Assembly (NCBI GenBank): GCA_964463655.1
Contig: CAYXDG010000019.1
Coordinates: 1 to 46,659, forward strand
Source of the DNA: Halothece sp964463655
Lineage (GTDB): Bacteria > Cyanobacteriota > Cyanobacteriia > Cyanobacteriales > Rubidibacteraceae
DNA length: 46,659 bases
Direction: 5' to 3'
A program made the translations under genes and the position numbers. Below are positions 1-8,254 of this stretch, piece by piece. Position 1 is the stretch's first letter. The number at the start of each line of letters is the position of its first letter. Below the pieces are notes generated by a model, which made no database searches, was not told the origin of the DNA, and worked only from the letters and a program-made list of their open reading frames with translations.

Positions 1-927
1 AAGGAAAGCGTAAAGGAAGAAAAATTAGACCCCCTAAGTTCAAAAAACGTCGTTCTAAACAATCAGCTAGGTTTACTCGTAATGGGTTTAAGATCAATCA
101 GCATACAGTCACCTTACCGAAAGTAGGAGACTTAAAAGTTGTTTGGTCTAGAGAGTTACCCTCTGACCCCTCATCAGTAACCGTAATCAAAGATAGTGCT
201 AATCGGTACTTTTTAAGTTTCGTTTGTGAAGTTGAGCAAACCCAACTCCCAAATAGCAAGCAGTCAATTGGAGTTGACTTAGGAATTACCGACTTTGCTA
301 CTCTTTCGACGGGTGAGAAGATTAAAGCTCCTAAACCTTTAAGACGGAATCTTAGACGATTGAGAAGATTGCAAAAGAATCTTTCTAAGAAGCACAAGGG
401 GAGTAAACGTTATGAAACCGCTAGATTAAAAGTTGCTAAACTACACGCCAGAATAACTGATATTAGAACAGACTTTCTTCATAAGTTGTCCTACCGATTG
501 ATTCAGGAAAACCAACTGATTGCTCTAGAGGACTTAAATGTCAGTGGAATGGTGAAAAACAGAAAACTCTCTCGTATCATCTCAGATTTAGGCTGGCGTT
601 CGTTTAGAACGATGCTAGAAGCGTGCATGTGGTATGTATGAGAGAGAAGTCAGAATCATTGACCGTTGGGAACCCACCAGTCAAAAGTGTTCTTGTTGCG
701 GGTTCAGAGGCGGTAAAAAAGAGTTGGATGTTCGGGAGTGGACGTGCTTAAATTGTAGAGCGGTTCACGATCGCGATCTTAACGCCAGTAGAAATATCTT
801 AAAAGTCGCGGGCGGTCAGTCTGAGACTCAAAACGGATGTTGGAGGGAGTGTGAGACTACCGATTGGGTAGCAGTTTCCAGTGAAGCGTCAACCCACCGA
901 GAGGACAAACAATTAAGTTGGTTCTAG
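1..927 (+). pseudogene. tnpB: IS200/IS605-family TnpB, frameshifted, 5' end outside window
   Basis: RNA-guided DNA nuclease of IS200/IS605 elements, which nicks or cuts at the donor site and helps keep the element. The reading frame is already open at base 3, so the N-terminus lies left of the window. It shows the RuvC-like motifs GVDLGITDFAT (first Asp) and ALEDLNVSGM (Glu), then breaks at about 621-634. The first frame stops at 639-641, and the protein resumes one frame over as MYEREVRIIDRWEPTSQ, with the zinc finger CSCCG...CLNC and the last catalytic Asp in HDRDLNASRN. One surplus base near 624-627 explains the break. All catalytic motifs survive apart from the frameshift, so the damage is recent or a sequencing error. 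No TnpA is seen. Confidence 0.88.
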
Positions 928-964
928 TAGGAATCTCCACCCTTTAGGGCGGGGAGGATGTCAA
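925..964 (+). mobile_element. IS605-type right end / putative omega RNA 3' hairpin
   Basis: Just after the tnpB stop lies an imperfect hairpin: the CTCCACCC arm at 935-942, loop TTTA, and the GGGCGGGGAG arm at 947-956. It is followed by GATGTCAA. Cyanobacterial IS605 right ends commonly carry such a subterminal hairpin followed by TCAA. In TnpB systems this end also forms the 3' part of the guide RNA scaffold, so the guide would be copied from the flank starting near 965. The element boundary at 961-964 coincides with the stop codon of the neighbouring minus-strand gene. Confidence 0.6.
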
Positions 965-1224
965 TCTTCTTTCTGTTTTTCTCTGTTGTTTCCCAGTTGT
1001 TGACGAACATCATCGATCGCCAGATTAAGCTGGCTGATCTTATCTTCTAAGCTACGACGGGCGGTTTCCATCTCTTCTTCATGTTCTAGCTGTGAGCTTT
1101 TTTCCTCGTTCAGAGAGGCTTGCTTCTGGCGGGAGGTCACAACTGCGCCAATCACTCCCCCAACAATTCCACCGACTAATGTTCCTAGGAAAAATCCTGT
1201 TCCAAATCCATCTCGTTCACTCAT
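961..1224 (-). CDS. Small glycine-zipper membrane protein (YtxH-like)
   Basis: Predicted 87-residue protein. Residues 7-30 form a glycine-rich hydrophobic segment with GxxxG-type spacing (GFGTGFFLGTLVGGIVGG), which fits one membrane span. The rest is charged and helical, probably coiled coil, rich in Glu, Lys and Gln. This architecture matches YtxH/gas-vesicle-protein-like small proteins common in cyanobacteria; their biochemical role is unknown. It lies 15 bp downstream of upp on the same strand, so cotranscription is likely. The TGA stop is built from the TCA of the adjacent IS right end, so the native C-terminus may have been altered by the insertion. Confidence 0.7.
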   Translation of the reverse strand: MSERDGFGTGFFLGTLVGGIVGGVIGAVVTSRQKQASLNEEKSSQLEHEEEMETARRSLEDKISQLNLAIDDVRQQLGNNREKQKED

Positions 1225-1239
1225 GATAACTTCCTTATT

Positions 1240-1890
1240 TTATGTTCCAAAGGCACGATCGCCAGCATCTCCTAACCCTGGCACAATGTAACCGCGATCG
1301 TTTAATGCTTCATCCACAATCGCTGTATAAATTTTTAATTGCGGATAATTCTCACCAATCTGCTTGAGAGCCGGGGGCGCAGCCACCACTGAAATAATCC
1401 GCAGAAGTTCTGGATCAACTCCCCGCCGAATTAATTCTCCTAGGGCAAACATAATTGAGCCACCTGTTGCTAGCATTGGTTCTAGAATGATCACTCGCGT
1501 CTGCGGATTAATTTGATCTGGCAATTTATTTAAATAGCAACTTGGTTCTAAAGTCTCTTCATTACGGACTAAGCCCAGATGATACACCGAAGATAGGGGA
1601 AGTAAGGTTTGCGATCCCTCTAATAAAGCCAACCCAGCCCGTAAAATGGGGACAACTGCGATCGGGACTTCGGGATTAACCATTGTTGCGGGACAGGTTG
1701 CCAGAGGGGTTTCTACTTGCGTTTCTAGGGTCGCTAGCCACTGGCGAGAGGCTTCATAGGTTAACCAACGTCCTAACTCTGTCATCGCGGTCTTAAATAA
1801 AGGCGTGGGCGTATTTTTATCGCGCGCGATCGCCAGCCAGTGTTTAATTAGAGGGTGATCGGGTACATAGACGCGGAGTTGAAAGCTCAT
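1240..1890 (-). CDS. upp: Uracil phosphoribosyltransferase
   Basis: Pyrimidine salvage enzyme joining uracil and PRPP to give UMP and pyrophosphate, cytosolic. The start at 1890 gives 216 residues beginning MSFQLRVYVPDHPLIKHWL, the usual length and N-terminus; an in-frame start at 1965 would add a 25-residue tail with no family support. The PRPP-binding loop reads LEPMLATGGS (the family more often has DPMLATGG; Glu for Asp is conservative). The C-terminus YIVPGLGDAGDRAFGT is the uracil-binding signature. A TTGACA/AACAAT promoter sits upstream on the minus strand, inside the duplicated region. Confidence 0.95.
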   Translation of the reverse strand: MSFQLRVYVPDHPLIKHWLAIARDKNTPTPLFKTAMTELGRWLTYEASRQWLATLETQVETPLATCPATMVNPEVPIAVVPILRAGLALLEGSQTLLPLSSVYHLGLVRNEETLEPSCYLNKLPDQINPQTRVIILEPMLATGGSIMFALGELIRRGVDPELLRIISVVAAPPALKQIGENYPQLKIYTAIVDEALNDRGYIVPGLGDAGDRAFGT

Positions 1891-1943
1891 ATTTTTGCAC
1901 TTATTCGGGAGAGGGGAGACAAAGAACCAGTTGTCCTTAACAT

Positions 1944-1973
1944 ATTGTTTATGATTGGTGTTCAATTGTCAAT
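1944..1973 (-). promoter_or_regulatory. Putative upp promoter
   Basis: On the minus strand a -35 TTGACA (plus-strand 1968-1973) is separated by 18 bp from a -10-like AACAAT (1944-1949), about 55 bp upstream of the upp ATG. The same block recurs at 2171-2200 in the second copy of the duplicated segment, so upp may have two tandem copies of this promoter. Confidence 0.45.
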
Positions 1974-1992
1974 GTCGCTGCTTTTTGGCAAA

Positions 1993-2092
1993 NNNNNNNN
2001 NNNNNNNNNNNNNNNNNNNNNNNNNNNNNNNNNNNNNNNNNNNNNNNNNNNNNNNNNNNNNNNNNNNNNNNNNNNNNNNNNNNNNNNNNNNN
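1993..2092. other. Assembly gap of 100 N
   Basis: Exactly 100 ambiguous bases, the usual placeholder for a gap of unknown size. It falls inside a tandem repeat, which explains why the assembler broke here. Confidence 0.99.
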
Positions 2093-2156
2093 TGTTCTCC
2101 TCTCGTTAAGATGAAAAGCAGGTGGGGTTAGTCCAGCCCCATCTCTTCTTTTTTGA
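2093..2156 (+). ncRNA. Putative small RNA, copy 1 (5' end in the gap)
   Basis: Near-identical to the second copy at 2280-2342: a CUCCUC-containing single-stranded 5' part, then a hairpin GGTGGGG / CCCCATC and a T-rich tail. Its promoter would lie in the unsequenced gap. One difference from copy 2 is a C inside the T tract. Confidence 0.4.
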
Positions 2157-2244
2157 TTGCTCAGTAACATATTGTTTATGATTGGTGTTCAATTGTCAAT
2201 GTCGCTGCTTTTTGGCAAACAATTGAAAAAAATTCTAAATTGTA

Positions 2245-2273
2245 TTGACAAAGATTTTCAACAATGCTAAAGT
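2245..2273 (+). promoter_or_regulatory. Promoter of putative small RNA, copy 2
   Basis: A consensus -35 TTGACA (2245-2250), a 17-bp spacer and a -10-like TAAAGT (2268-2273) place the start of transcription near 2280, just before the short terminated RNA. Confidence 0.5.
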
Positions 2274-2279
2274 AATGGT

Positions 2280-2342
2280 TAGTGTTCTCCTCTCGTTAAG
2301 ATGAAAAGCAGGTGGGGTTAGTCCAGCCCCATCTCTTTTTTT
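2280..2342 (+). ncRNA. Putative small RNA of about 63 nt, copy 2
   Basis: A short unit with its own promoter and terminator and no convincing open frame. The 5' half carries UUCUCCUCUC, which could pair with Shine-Dalgarno sequences, a property it shares with the cyanobacterial small RNA Yfr1. It lacks Yfr1's 5' stem and exact core motif, so I do not assign it to that family. The 3' end is a 7-bp GC-rich hairpin followed by seven T. Confidence 0.45.
2311..2342 (+). terminator. Intrinsic terminator of the putative small RNA
   Basis: GGTGGGG (2311-2317) pairs with CCCCATC (2327-2333, one G-U), with a 9-nt loop, followed by T at 2336-2342. Confidence 0.6.
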
Positions 2343-2437
2343 GATTGCTCAGTGATCGGGTTCAAGAATTAAAATGTTCAATTCACAAGCACGCCAAGCC
2401 TCTGCTGAGAGAGCTACTAACATTCACATTTGATACC

Positions 2438-2736
2438 AAGGGCTATAAACAAAAAAATAAAACTTAAACATTACTTAATTAAGTTAGTCAAAATCTAGGA
2501 TACAATAGGAACGTGGCTAAGTTAAACTAATCAATAACCCAGATAGTTTAACAAGTAGTCACTATTTGGTGGTGAGTTACATCGTTTCGGCTCTGTGGAC
2601 TAGATAACGCCGACGTTACTAGGAGGAGACTTTTTGGAAACAAGCAGGAAGTGGACATCAAGTATAGTAAGGTTTCTCAAAAACCTGTCTAGATTTGTAT
2701 AAGTTTCTCAGAACGGTAAGAAGCGTGTACATTAAG
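2438..2736 (+). repeat. 279-bp dispersed repeat, copy A (upstream of cyclophilin gene)
   Basis: Bases 2438-2716 align without any indel to 21436-21714, with 17 mismatches (about 94% identity). Weaker similarity runs to 2736, including a shared -10-like TACATT/TACACT followed by AAG. Inside are a TACAAT -10-like box at about 2500, paired segments CGGC/GCCG around 2588-2612, and a small hairpin AGGTTT/AAACCT around 2670-2685. No terminal inverted repeats or transposase are visible. It may be a duplicated promoter or leader block or a structured RNA. Function unknown. Confidence 0.85.
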
Positions 2737-2772
2737 TTTAGACGTTCTCTTAGAAACAAATTTAATTTAAAT

Positions 2773-3966
2773 ATGCTTAACCGCTCAAAATGGCTAGAAA
2801 TGTTACGATCGCTTAGTAGAACGACGATTATCACAGTGCTACTCTTAAGCCTTTCCATTGGACTGAGTGGCGCTTGGTGGAACTTTTTTTTACCCAATTC
2901 CGATGAACCCAAACAGCCCAAGCGGGAAAGCGTTCTCGCGCAAGGTCAAGCAATTACTGATCCCACGGCTTTACTTCGTTATGCGCTTCCTTTTGAAAAT
3001 TATCCAGCTCGTAAACTGCAAGATAGCATTGAAGACATTAACTTTTGGCTGCGAACTAAACGTTGGGGTCCGATCAATAAAGACCTCAAAATCGCCAGTC
3101 GCATGATCAATTCTAAAGCGGATGAACTGTTAGCCAATACCCCTGAAGAAAACCGGTCTGCAGTAGAAGCAATGCTTCCCGAGATTAAAAGCAAGTTGAA
3201 TGAACTGCGAGAAGTGGTTGAAAGTCGTGATCTGGAAGTAATTTGGGCAACCAGGCGAGAACTCCTAGAACAACTGGATGATTTAGAAGCCTTGATGGTT
3301 GAGGAATTTCCGTTTTCTGTTCCTGAAGAATATGCAGATTTACCTCAACTGAAAGGACGCGCAACGGTGGAAATGGAAACCAGCCAAGGGAATTTAACGA
3401 TTGTCGTGGATGGTTATAGCGCCCCTGTGAGTGCTGGTAACTTTGTCGATTTGGTCGATCGCGGTTTTTATGACGGTTTAGAAGTTAACCGCGTCAATGA
3501 CTTCGCCGTCCAAGCGGGAGACCCCCCAGGTCCAGAACAAGGGTTTGTTAACCCAGAAACAGGAGAATATCGCTCCATTCCCCTAGAAATCCTCGTTAGA
3601 GGCGATGAAAAACCTGTTTATGGTGCTACCCTCGAAGAAATGGGGAGATACCAAGATCAGCCTGTATTGCCCTTCTCCGCAAATGGGGCGATCGCAGTGG
3701 CTCGTCCCAGTGGCGATCCCAATGGCGGGTCTTCTCAATTCTTCTTCTTCAAATTTGATACAGAATTAACCCCACCTGGCTATAATTTCATGGATGGGCG
3801 CTATGCTATCTTTGGTTACGCGGTGGAAGGGAATGAGATTTTAGAAGATATGCAAGAAGGAGACAAGATTCTCTCAGCCCTTGTGGTGCGTGGGATGGAA
3901 AACTTGCAACGTCCGATCGCAACGTCTCAAACCGCAGCCAATAATGAGAATGAAGCCAGAAGCTAG
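2773..3966 (+). CDS. Lumenal/periplasmic cyclophilin-type peptidyl-prolyl isomerase (CYP38/TLP40-like)
   Basis: Peptidyl-prolyl cis-trans isomerase family protein of 397 residues. Residues 17-36 form a hydrophobic signal or anchor segment (TTIITVLLLSLSIGLSG). About 50-190 is a helical, PsbQ-like region, and about 197-380 is the cyclophilin domain with NFVDLVDRGFYDG, GGSSQFFFF and YAIFGYAVEGNEIL. This order matches plant CYP38/TLP40 and its cyanobacterial homologues, which work in the thylakoid lumen on photosystem II assembly. Upstream in-frame starts (2695) would place extra basic residues before the signal, so I prefer 2773; no clear ribosome site decides. The 3' end overlaps thiL by 23 bp, which suggests an operon. 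Copy A of the dispersed repeat ends about 40 bp upstream. Confidence 0.85.
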   Translation: MLNRSKWLEMLRSLSRTTIITVLLLSLSIGLSGAWWNFFLPNSDEPKQPKRESVLAQGQAITDPTALLRYALPFENYPARKLQDSIEDINFWLRTKRWGPINKDLKIASRMINSKADELLANTPEENRSAVEAMLPEIKSKLNELREVVESRDLEVIWATRRELLEQLDDLEALMVEEFPFSVPEEYADLPQLKGRATVEMETSQGNLTIVVDGYSAPVSAGNFVDLVDRGFYDGLEVNRVNDFAVQAGDPPGPEQGFVNPETGEYRSIPLEILVRGDEKPVYGATLEEMGRYQDQPVLPFSANGAIAVARPSGDPNGGSSQFFFFKFDTELTPPGYNFMDGRYAIFGYAVEGNEILEDMQEGDKILSALVVRGMENLQRPIATSQTAANNENEARS

Positions 3967-4963
3967 CCAGACCGTTGCTGATCTCGGAGAACAAGGGCTA
4001 CTGAAAAGGTTACATCACTTTTGTGCTGCCGATATGGTTGGGGATGATGCTGCGGTGTTTCAATGTGCTGCGGATCATTCCCTTGTTGTCACTACTGATG
4101 TCTTGGTGGATGGGGTTCATTTTAGTGATGGAATGGCGAAACCGAATGTTTACACCACTTCACCTGAAGATGTAGGGTGGCGCGCGGTTGCTGCTAATTT
4201 ATCAGATTTAGCGGCTATGGGGGCAACTCCTCTGGGAATTACAGTGGGGTTAAGCCTTCCTGGGATGATTCCTGTGACTTGGGTTGAACGTCTCTATCAA
4301 GGTTTAAGTGAGTGTTTACAAAAGTATCAGACGGTTTTATGGGGGGGAGATGTGACCCGATCACCCCTGATTAGTGTTTCAATCACGGCGATCGGGCAAA
4401 TTAAACCCGATCGCGTCATTCGTCGTCGAGATGCTCAGGTAGGGGATGTTATTCTCGTTACAGGAGAACATGGTGCGTCCCGCGCTGGTTTAGAGTTATT
4501 ATTGCATCGAGAACGGCAAACGGAATTAACCTCAGCCAGTTGCCAAAAGCTGATTCAAGCACATCAACGACCGCAACCCCGTTTAGATGTTCCTCCTCTG
4601 CTCAGAACGTTTCCTGTGGGAGGAATGGACAGTAGTGATGGGTTAGCTGATGCCATTATACAGATTTGTCGCGCCAGTGGCTTGGGGGCGATCGTTGAGT
4701 TAGATTCTCTTCCCATTCCCCCAGAATTATTACAGTGGGTTTCTTTTGAACAAGCCTTAAAATGGACATTGTATGGGGGAGAAGATTTTGAGTTAGTTTT
4801 AACCCTCCCCCGTCAAGCTGCGGAAAGTTTACGGGAAAAATTGGGAAAAACAGCAAGCATTATTGGTGAAATTATCTCAGAACAGAATATTGAAGCCAAA
4901 AGTTCTTCTTTACGTTATCACCAAACACTTGATTTAAACCAAGGATTTCAACATTGGGGTTAG
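3944..4963 (+). CDS. thiL: Thiamine-monophosphate kinase
   Basis: Last step of thiamine diphosphate synthesis: ATP-dependent phosphorylation of thiamine phosphate. The 339-residue protein has the ThiL/AIR-synthase fold signatures: GDDAAVF near residue 37, TTDVLVDGVHF, WRAVAANLSDLAAMGA, WGGDVTRSP and GGMDSSDGLADAI. The start at 3944 (MRMKPEAS) gives normal length; 3950 is an equal alternative. It overlaps the end of the cyclophilin gene by 23 bp, and its stop overlaps the convergent downstream gene by 4 bp (4960-4963). Confidence 0.93.
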   Translation: MRMKPEASQTVADLGEQGLLKRLHHFCAADMVGDDAAVFQCAADHSLVVTTDVLVDGVHFSDGMAKPNVYTTSPEDVGWRAVAANLSDLAAMGATPLGITVGLSLPGMIPVTWVERLYQGLSECLQKYQTVLWGGDVTRSPLISVSITAIGQIKPDRVIRRRDAQVGDVILVTGEHGASRAGLELLLHRERQTELTSASCQKLIQAHQRPQPRLDVPPLLRTFPVGGMDSSDGLADAIIQICRASGLGAIVELDSLPIPPELLQWVSFEQALKWTLYGGEDFELVLTLPRQAAESLREKLGKTASIIGEIISEQNIEAKSSSLRYHQTLDLNQGFQHWG

Positions 4964-7182
4964 GTTAACCGCGTTGAGAGTTTTTGTCGTGCTGCTTCGA
5001 GTAAGAGTTGTTTTTCTGACCGCGCGATCATGCGACTCACGGTTTTAATTCCAGACTCTTCGACGGAAATGCTAGTAATTCCCCAATGGATTAACTGCTT
5101 GACTAATTCTGGGTATAAAACAGACCCCTGTCCACAAATTGAGCAAGGAAGACCTGCTGCGTTTGCTTTCTCAATTAACTCTTTTAAGATGGCTAACATT
5201 GCGGGATGACTTTCATTATACTTCTCTCGAAACGCTCCTTGTTCTCGATCGACTCCTAAGCATAATTGCGTGAGATCGTTTGTTCCGATCGCGATTCCTT
5301 GAATCCCTGCTTTGATATAATCTCGAAGGAGATAAACAACAGAAGGAACTTCTGCCATCATCCATAGTTGACAGCTTTTTTCTAAGCCAATTTCTCTGAC
5401 TAACGTTTGACAAAATGCTACCTCTTCCACACTCCGAACAAAGGGAAGAATCAGATTAATATTATCATACCCTTGTTCTTGTAAATGTCGCAGGGCAAAC
5501 ATTTGAACTGAAAAGAAATCTGAATTTTTTAGATAATTATATGTTCCTCGTTCCCCCAACAGAGAAGTTTCTTTTTCTTGAAAACTCAGCCAATCTGTGG
5601 AACGATAAAAAACAGGACGAGGAAAAAAGGCTTTCACAAACTCCCCAATTAAGTTGGCTAATTCTTCAATAAAGTCATTGCGATAATTGGGAGTCAGCCA
5701 AGTTGATAAAGATTGTTCCTGTAATAATTCTAATAACATTAAGTCTGATCGCAGTAATCCCACTCCATCCACAGGATATTGAGCTAATTCGATCGCGCGA
5801 TCGCTTTGCGAGACATTAACCATCACTTCTGTTGCTAAAAGAGGCGTTTCTCTGCTTTCTGAAACAGGTGTTTTCCCTGTCATTTCTCCCCCATAAAAGG
5901 CTTGGAAAACCTCTCCTCGATCACCATCTACTGTTACCATTTCTCCCTCCTTTAATCTTTCAAAAACCCCCTTAGCACCCACGACGGCAGGAATCTTTAA
6001 CTCCCGTGCTAAAATTGCGCCATGAGAGGTCATTCCTCCTTCTTCTGTAATCAACCCTGCTGCTAATTTTAATAGAGATAAACTGGCTAATGTGATATTC
6101 TTTGTCATTAAAATTCCCCCAGAGGGAAATGAAGTTTTCTGATCTTTGTCTAGACAATAAACTCTTCCCGCTACTTGTCCGCTTGCTGCGCCAATTCCAC
6201 TAACAATTAAATGAGGGGATGATGTTTTTTCGATTTTAACTTTAACTGGAGAGTCCTCTTTCACTGAAAATTGAGTTAAGTATAATTGAGAAGAAGTGGT
6301 TTCTCCCATTTCCGAGAAAAAGACCCATTCACAGTCAAAATTTTGCTCTGTCATTTCTTCTAAACTCGTCGCTAAATCTGTGAGTTGAGACAATTGTTCT
6401 GAAGTTAAAATCGCTCTTTCTGCTTCTTGTTTGTTTGGCGAAGTAATTTTGAGCAAAGGGTCAAGATTATAAATGCGCGTTTGATAACCGAGTTGATGAG
6501 CGTCAACATTTTTTGTAAGAGGATTAATCTCATAAGTTTCAGGTAAAACTTCCCCTCGCGCTAAACTATGACCTAATCCTCGCACAGACTGAATCAACCA
6601 TTTGTTTGTATTTTTTTCTAAAATTCCTGACGCGATCGCATTTTCAATTGGTTGAATAATCACTGCTAATCCTAACTTTTCTAAAGTAATTTTCTGTTGC
6701 TGCCAGTAATATAAATTGTGAGCATGACAAAAAGATTTCCAGACTTGCTTTACTCCTAATTCTAACTCTTTTTTCTCACACAAACAACAATGAGACTCTA
6801 ATAAACTTGTTGCTAATTCTTCTGGAAAGGGTGACACTAAAGAAGGACGAAGAATCAGGGTTTTCCTTTTCCAATTTGCGATCTTTTGGTATAATTGATG
6901 ATACCAGCGACTCGCTCCTAAGTCTGGGGTGGTCACTTTTTTTTCCAGAGATTGTGCGGTTTGTTGCAAGGTGTGATAGTCATTGAAAGTCAAAGAAGAT
7001 TGAGCGAAAAAAGAGAGTCCTTGGTCTTGATTCAATAAAGCCGTAAAAACTTGACTTCCAATCACAATCGTGGGCGGAACTTGATAGCGTTTTTGTAGCA
7101 ATTGATGCAGCGCGATCGCCTTTTCTCCCACTGCTTCTCGGTCTAATACCTTAATCGTTTCCAACTCATAAAAATGATTCAT
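4960..7182 (-). CDS. Divergent phosphoenolpyruvate synthase / PPDK-like protein
   Basis: Protein of 740 residues related to PEP synthase, which makes PEP from pyruvate and ATP through a phosphohistidine. Regions in order: an N-terminal ATP-grasp-like part (about 10-300), the swivelling phosphohistidine domain with GGMTSHGAILARELKIPAVVG (His387), and a C-terminal TIM barrel with GVGLLRSD, IAIGTNDLTQLCLGVDR and CGQGS (catalytic Cys683). The usual ATP-site signatures RSSA-x-x-ED-LP-x-x-SFAGQ and SGVMFT are missing; the region reads LRPSLVSPFPEELATSLLE and ASGILEKNTN. ATP use may therefore be changed or lost. The start at 7182 (MNHFYELETIKVLDREAVGEKA) is preferred to 7323, which would run into the upstream dehydrogenase gene. 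Confidence 0.8.
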   Translation of the reverse strand: MNHFYELETIKVLDREAVGEKAIALHQLLQKRYQVPPTIVIGSQVFTALLNQDQGLSFFAQSSLTFNDYHTLQQTAQSLEKKVTTPDLGASRWYHQLYQKIANWKRKTLILRPSLVSPFPEELATSLLESHCCLCEKKELELGVKQVWKSFCHAHNLYYWQQQKITLEKLGLAVIIQPIENAIASGILEKNTNKWLIQSVRGLGHSLARGEVLPETYEINPLTKNVDAHQLGYQTRIYNLDPLLKITSPNKQEAERAILTSEQLSQLTDLATSLEEMTEQNFDCEWVFFSEMGETTSSQLYLTQFSVKEDSPVKVKIEKTSSPHLIVSGIGAASGQVAGRVYCLDKDQKTSFPSGGILMTKNITLASLSLLKLAAGLITEEGGMTSHGAILARELKIPAVVGAKGVFERLKEGEMVTVDGDRGEVFQAFYGGEMTGKTPVSESRETPLLATEVMVNVSQSDRAIELAQYPVDGVGLLRSDLMLLELLQEQSLSTWLTPNYRNDFIEELANLIGEFVKAFFPRPVFYRSTDWLSFQEKETSLLGERGTYNYLKNSDFFSVQMFALRHLQEQGYDNINLILPFVRSVEEVAFCQTLVREIGLEKSCQLWMMAEVPSVVYLLRDYIKAGIQGIAIGTNDLTQLCLGVDREQGAFREKYNESHPAMLAILKELIEKANAAGLPCSICGQGSVLYPELVKQLIHWGITSISVEESGIKTVSRMIARSEKQLLLEAARQKLSTRLT

Positions 7183-7273
7183 TGTTTTGTTATTTGCTAT
7201 TTGTTCTTCGTTCTTGGGTCTTAGTAAATCAGGGATTAACGATAAACCAAGAACCACCAACAATGAACCAGTA

Positions 7274-8137
7274 TCAATTATTGCTCGATCGAATGGCTTC
7301 AAACAAAGCAGAATAATCTTCATCAGCGAATCCCAATGCTAAAGCTGCTTCTAAAATGGTTTCCATTCCTTGTAAAGAAGAAACGGTTAATCCTTCTGAT
7401 TTGGCTGCCTCTAAAAATAACTGTGTATCTTTGAGGAGATGCTTGGTTGGAAAGTTAGGGTTAGTATAATCATGGCTCAACATTCGCTTTAGTTTCTTAT
7501 CAAAAGTGGGCGCATATAACGCACTTTCTCTTAACACTGACATAAACATTTCTACATCTAACCCTTCTTGTTCAACAAAGGATAAACTGAGAGAAAAAGC
7601 GCCTGTGAGAGAAACAATTAATTGATTGAGAGCTAGCTTTAAAGTCGCTGCTTTGCCAACAGTTCCCACTAAAAAAGGTTTACCAAGATATGATAAAATT
7701 GATTGCCATTGGTTAAACTGTGCTTGCGTTCCTCCCACCATAATTTGTAGAGTACCAGACTGCGCTTGAGGAACACTCCCTAAAACAGGCGCTTCAAAAT
7801 AATTGGCACTGTGGGCCGTGATTTCTGCTTGTAACTTTTGACTCTCTTTTGGTGCGATCGTCCCCATTTGAATCACTGTTCTTCCCGAGAGATGTGGGGT
7901 GATTTCTGAAGAGAGTAAGACTTCTTTGATGGCAGTTGCATCCGTGAGCATTAAAATAATACAATCGCATTCAGAAACGAGATGAGCGCTAGAGTGCGCG
8001 ATCGCGATTCCTTTGGCTTGAAGAGGGTCTAACTTTTCAACTGTGCGGTTATATGCCATCATAGAAAAGTTCGCCTCAAAGAGAGTCTGCGCCATTGCTG
8101 TTCCCATCAAGCCAGTTCCGATTAAACCAATTTTCAT
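7274..8137 (-). CDS. NAD(P)-dependent beta-hydroxyacid dehydrogenase (3-hydroxyisobutyrate dehydrogenase family)
   Basis: Cytosolic oxidoreductase of 287 residues. The N-terminal Rossmann fold carries GLIGTGLMGTAMA (residues 4-16). The substrate motif EAPVLGSVPQAQSGTLQIMVGG corresponds to the family's DAPVSGG region, and the catalytic Lys lies in GKAATLKLALNQLI. Cyanobacterial and plant relatives include succinic-semialdehyde/glyoxylate reductases, so aldehyde reduction is as likely as 3-hydroxyisobutyrate oxidation; sequence alone does not choose. The PEP-synthase-like gene follows about 90 bp downstream on the same strand. Confidence 0.88.
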   Translation of the reverse strand: MKIGLIGTGLMGTAMAQTLFEANFSMMAYNRTVEKLDPLQAKGIAIAHSSAHLVSECDCIILMLTDATAIKEVLLSSEITPHLSGRTVIQMGTIAPKESQKLQAEITAHSANYFEAPVLGSVPQAQSGTLQIMVGGTQAQFNQWQSILSYLGKPFLVGTVGKAATLKLALNQLIVSLTGAFSLSLSFVEQEGLDVEMFMSVLRESALYAPTFDKKLKRMLSHDYTNPNFPTKHLLKDTQLFLEAAKSEGLTVSSLQGMETILEAALALGFADEDYSALFEAIRSSNN

Positions 8138-8254
8138 AAATCGTCACCTTGTTCATCCTAATTGCAACAAATATTTACCTCAGCACCATATCAGACTAAA
8201 AGTTTGTCAAGATCATCCGAAAAGCAGAAATTTTGCATTCTTAGCCCAACCATT

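Larger units (their letters stand above)
1939..2352. repeat. Tandem duplication of an intergenic cassette, spanning an assembly gap
   Basis: Bases 1939-1992 recur at 2166-2219, and 2093-2160 recur at about 2283-2350, nearly identically. The second pair gives a unit of about 190 bp. Matching the two copies predicts that the gap hides only about 63 bases, equivalent to 2220-2282. Each unit holds the minus-strand upp promoter, a plus-strand promoter and a short terminated RNA. Confidence 0.8.

Noticed and set aside
14..927. CRISPR-associated Cas12-like nuclease
   Set aside because: RuvC and zinc-finger motifs with an IS605 right end identify TnpB; there is no array.
2280..2342. Assignment of the small RNA to Yfr1
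   Set aside because: It has CUCCUC but not the full conserved core nor the 5' stem-loop.
2634..2702. A 22-codon TTG frame with AGGAGG upstream, shared by both copies of the dispersed repeat
   Set aside because: The only differences inside the frame between the copies are amino-acid changing, so there is no sign of protein-level selection.
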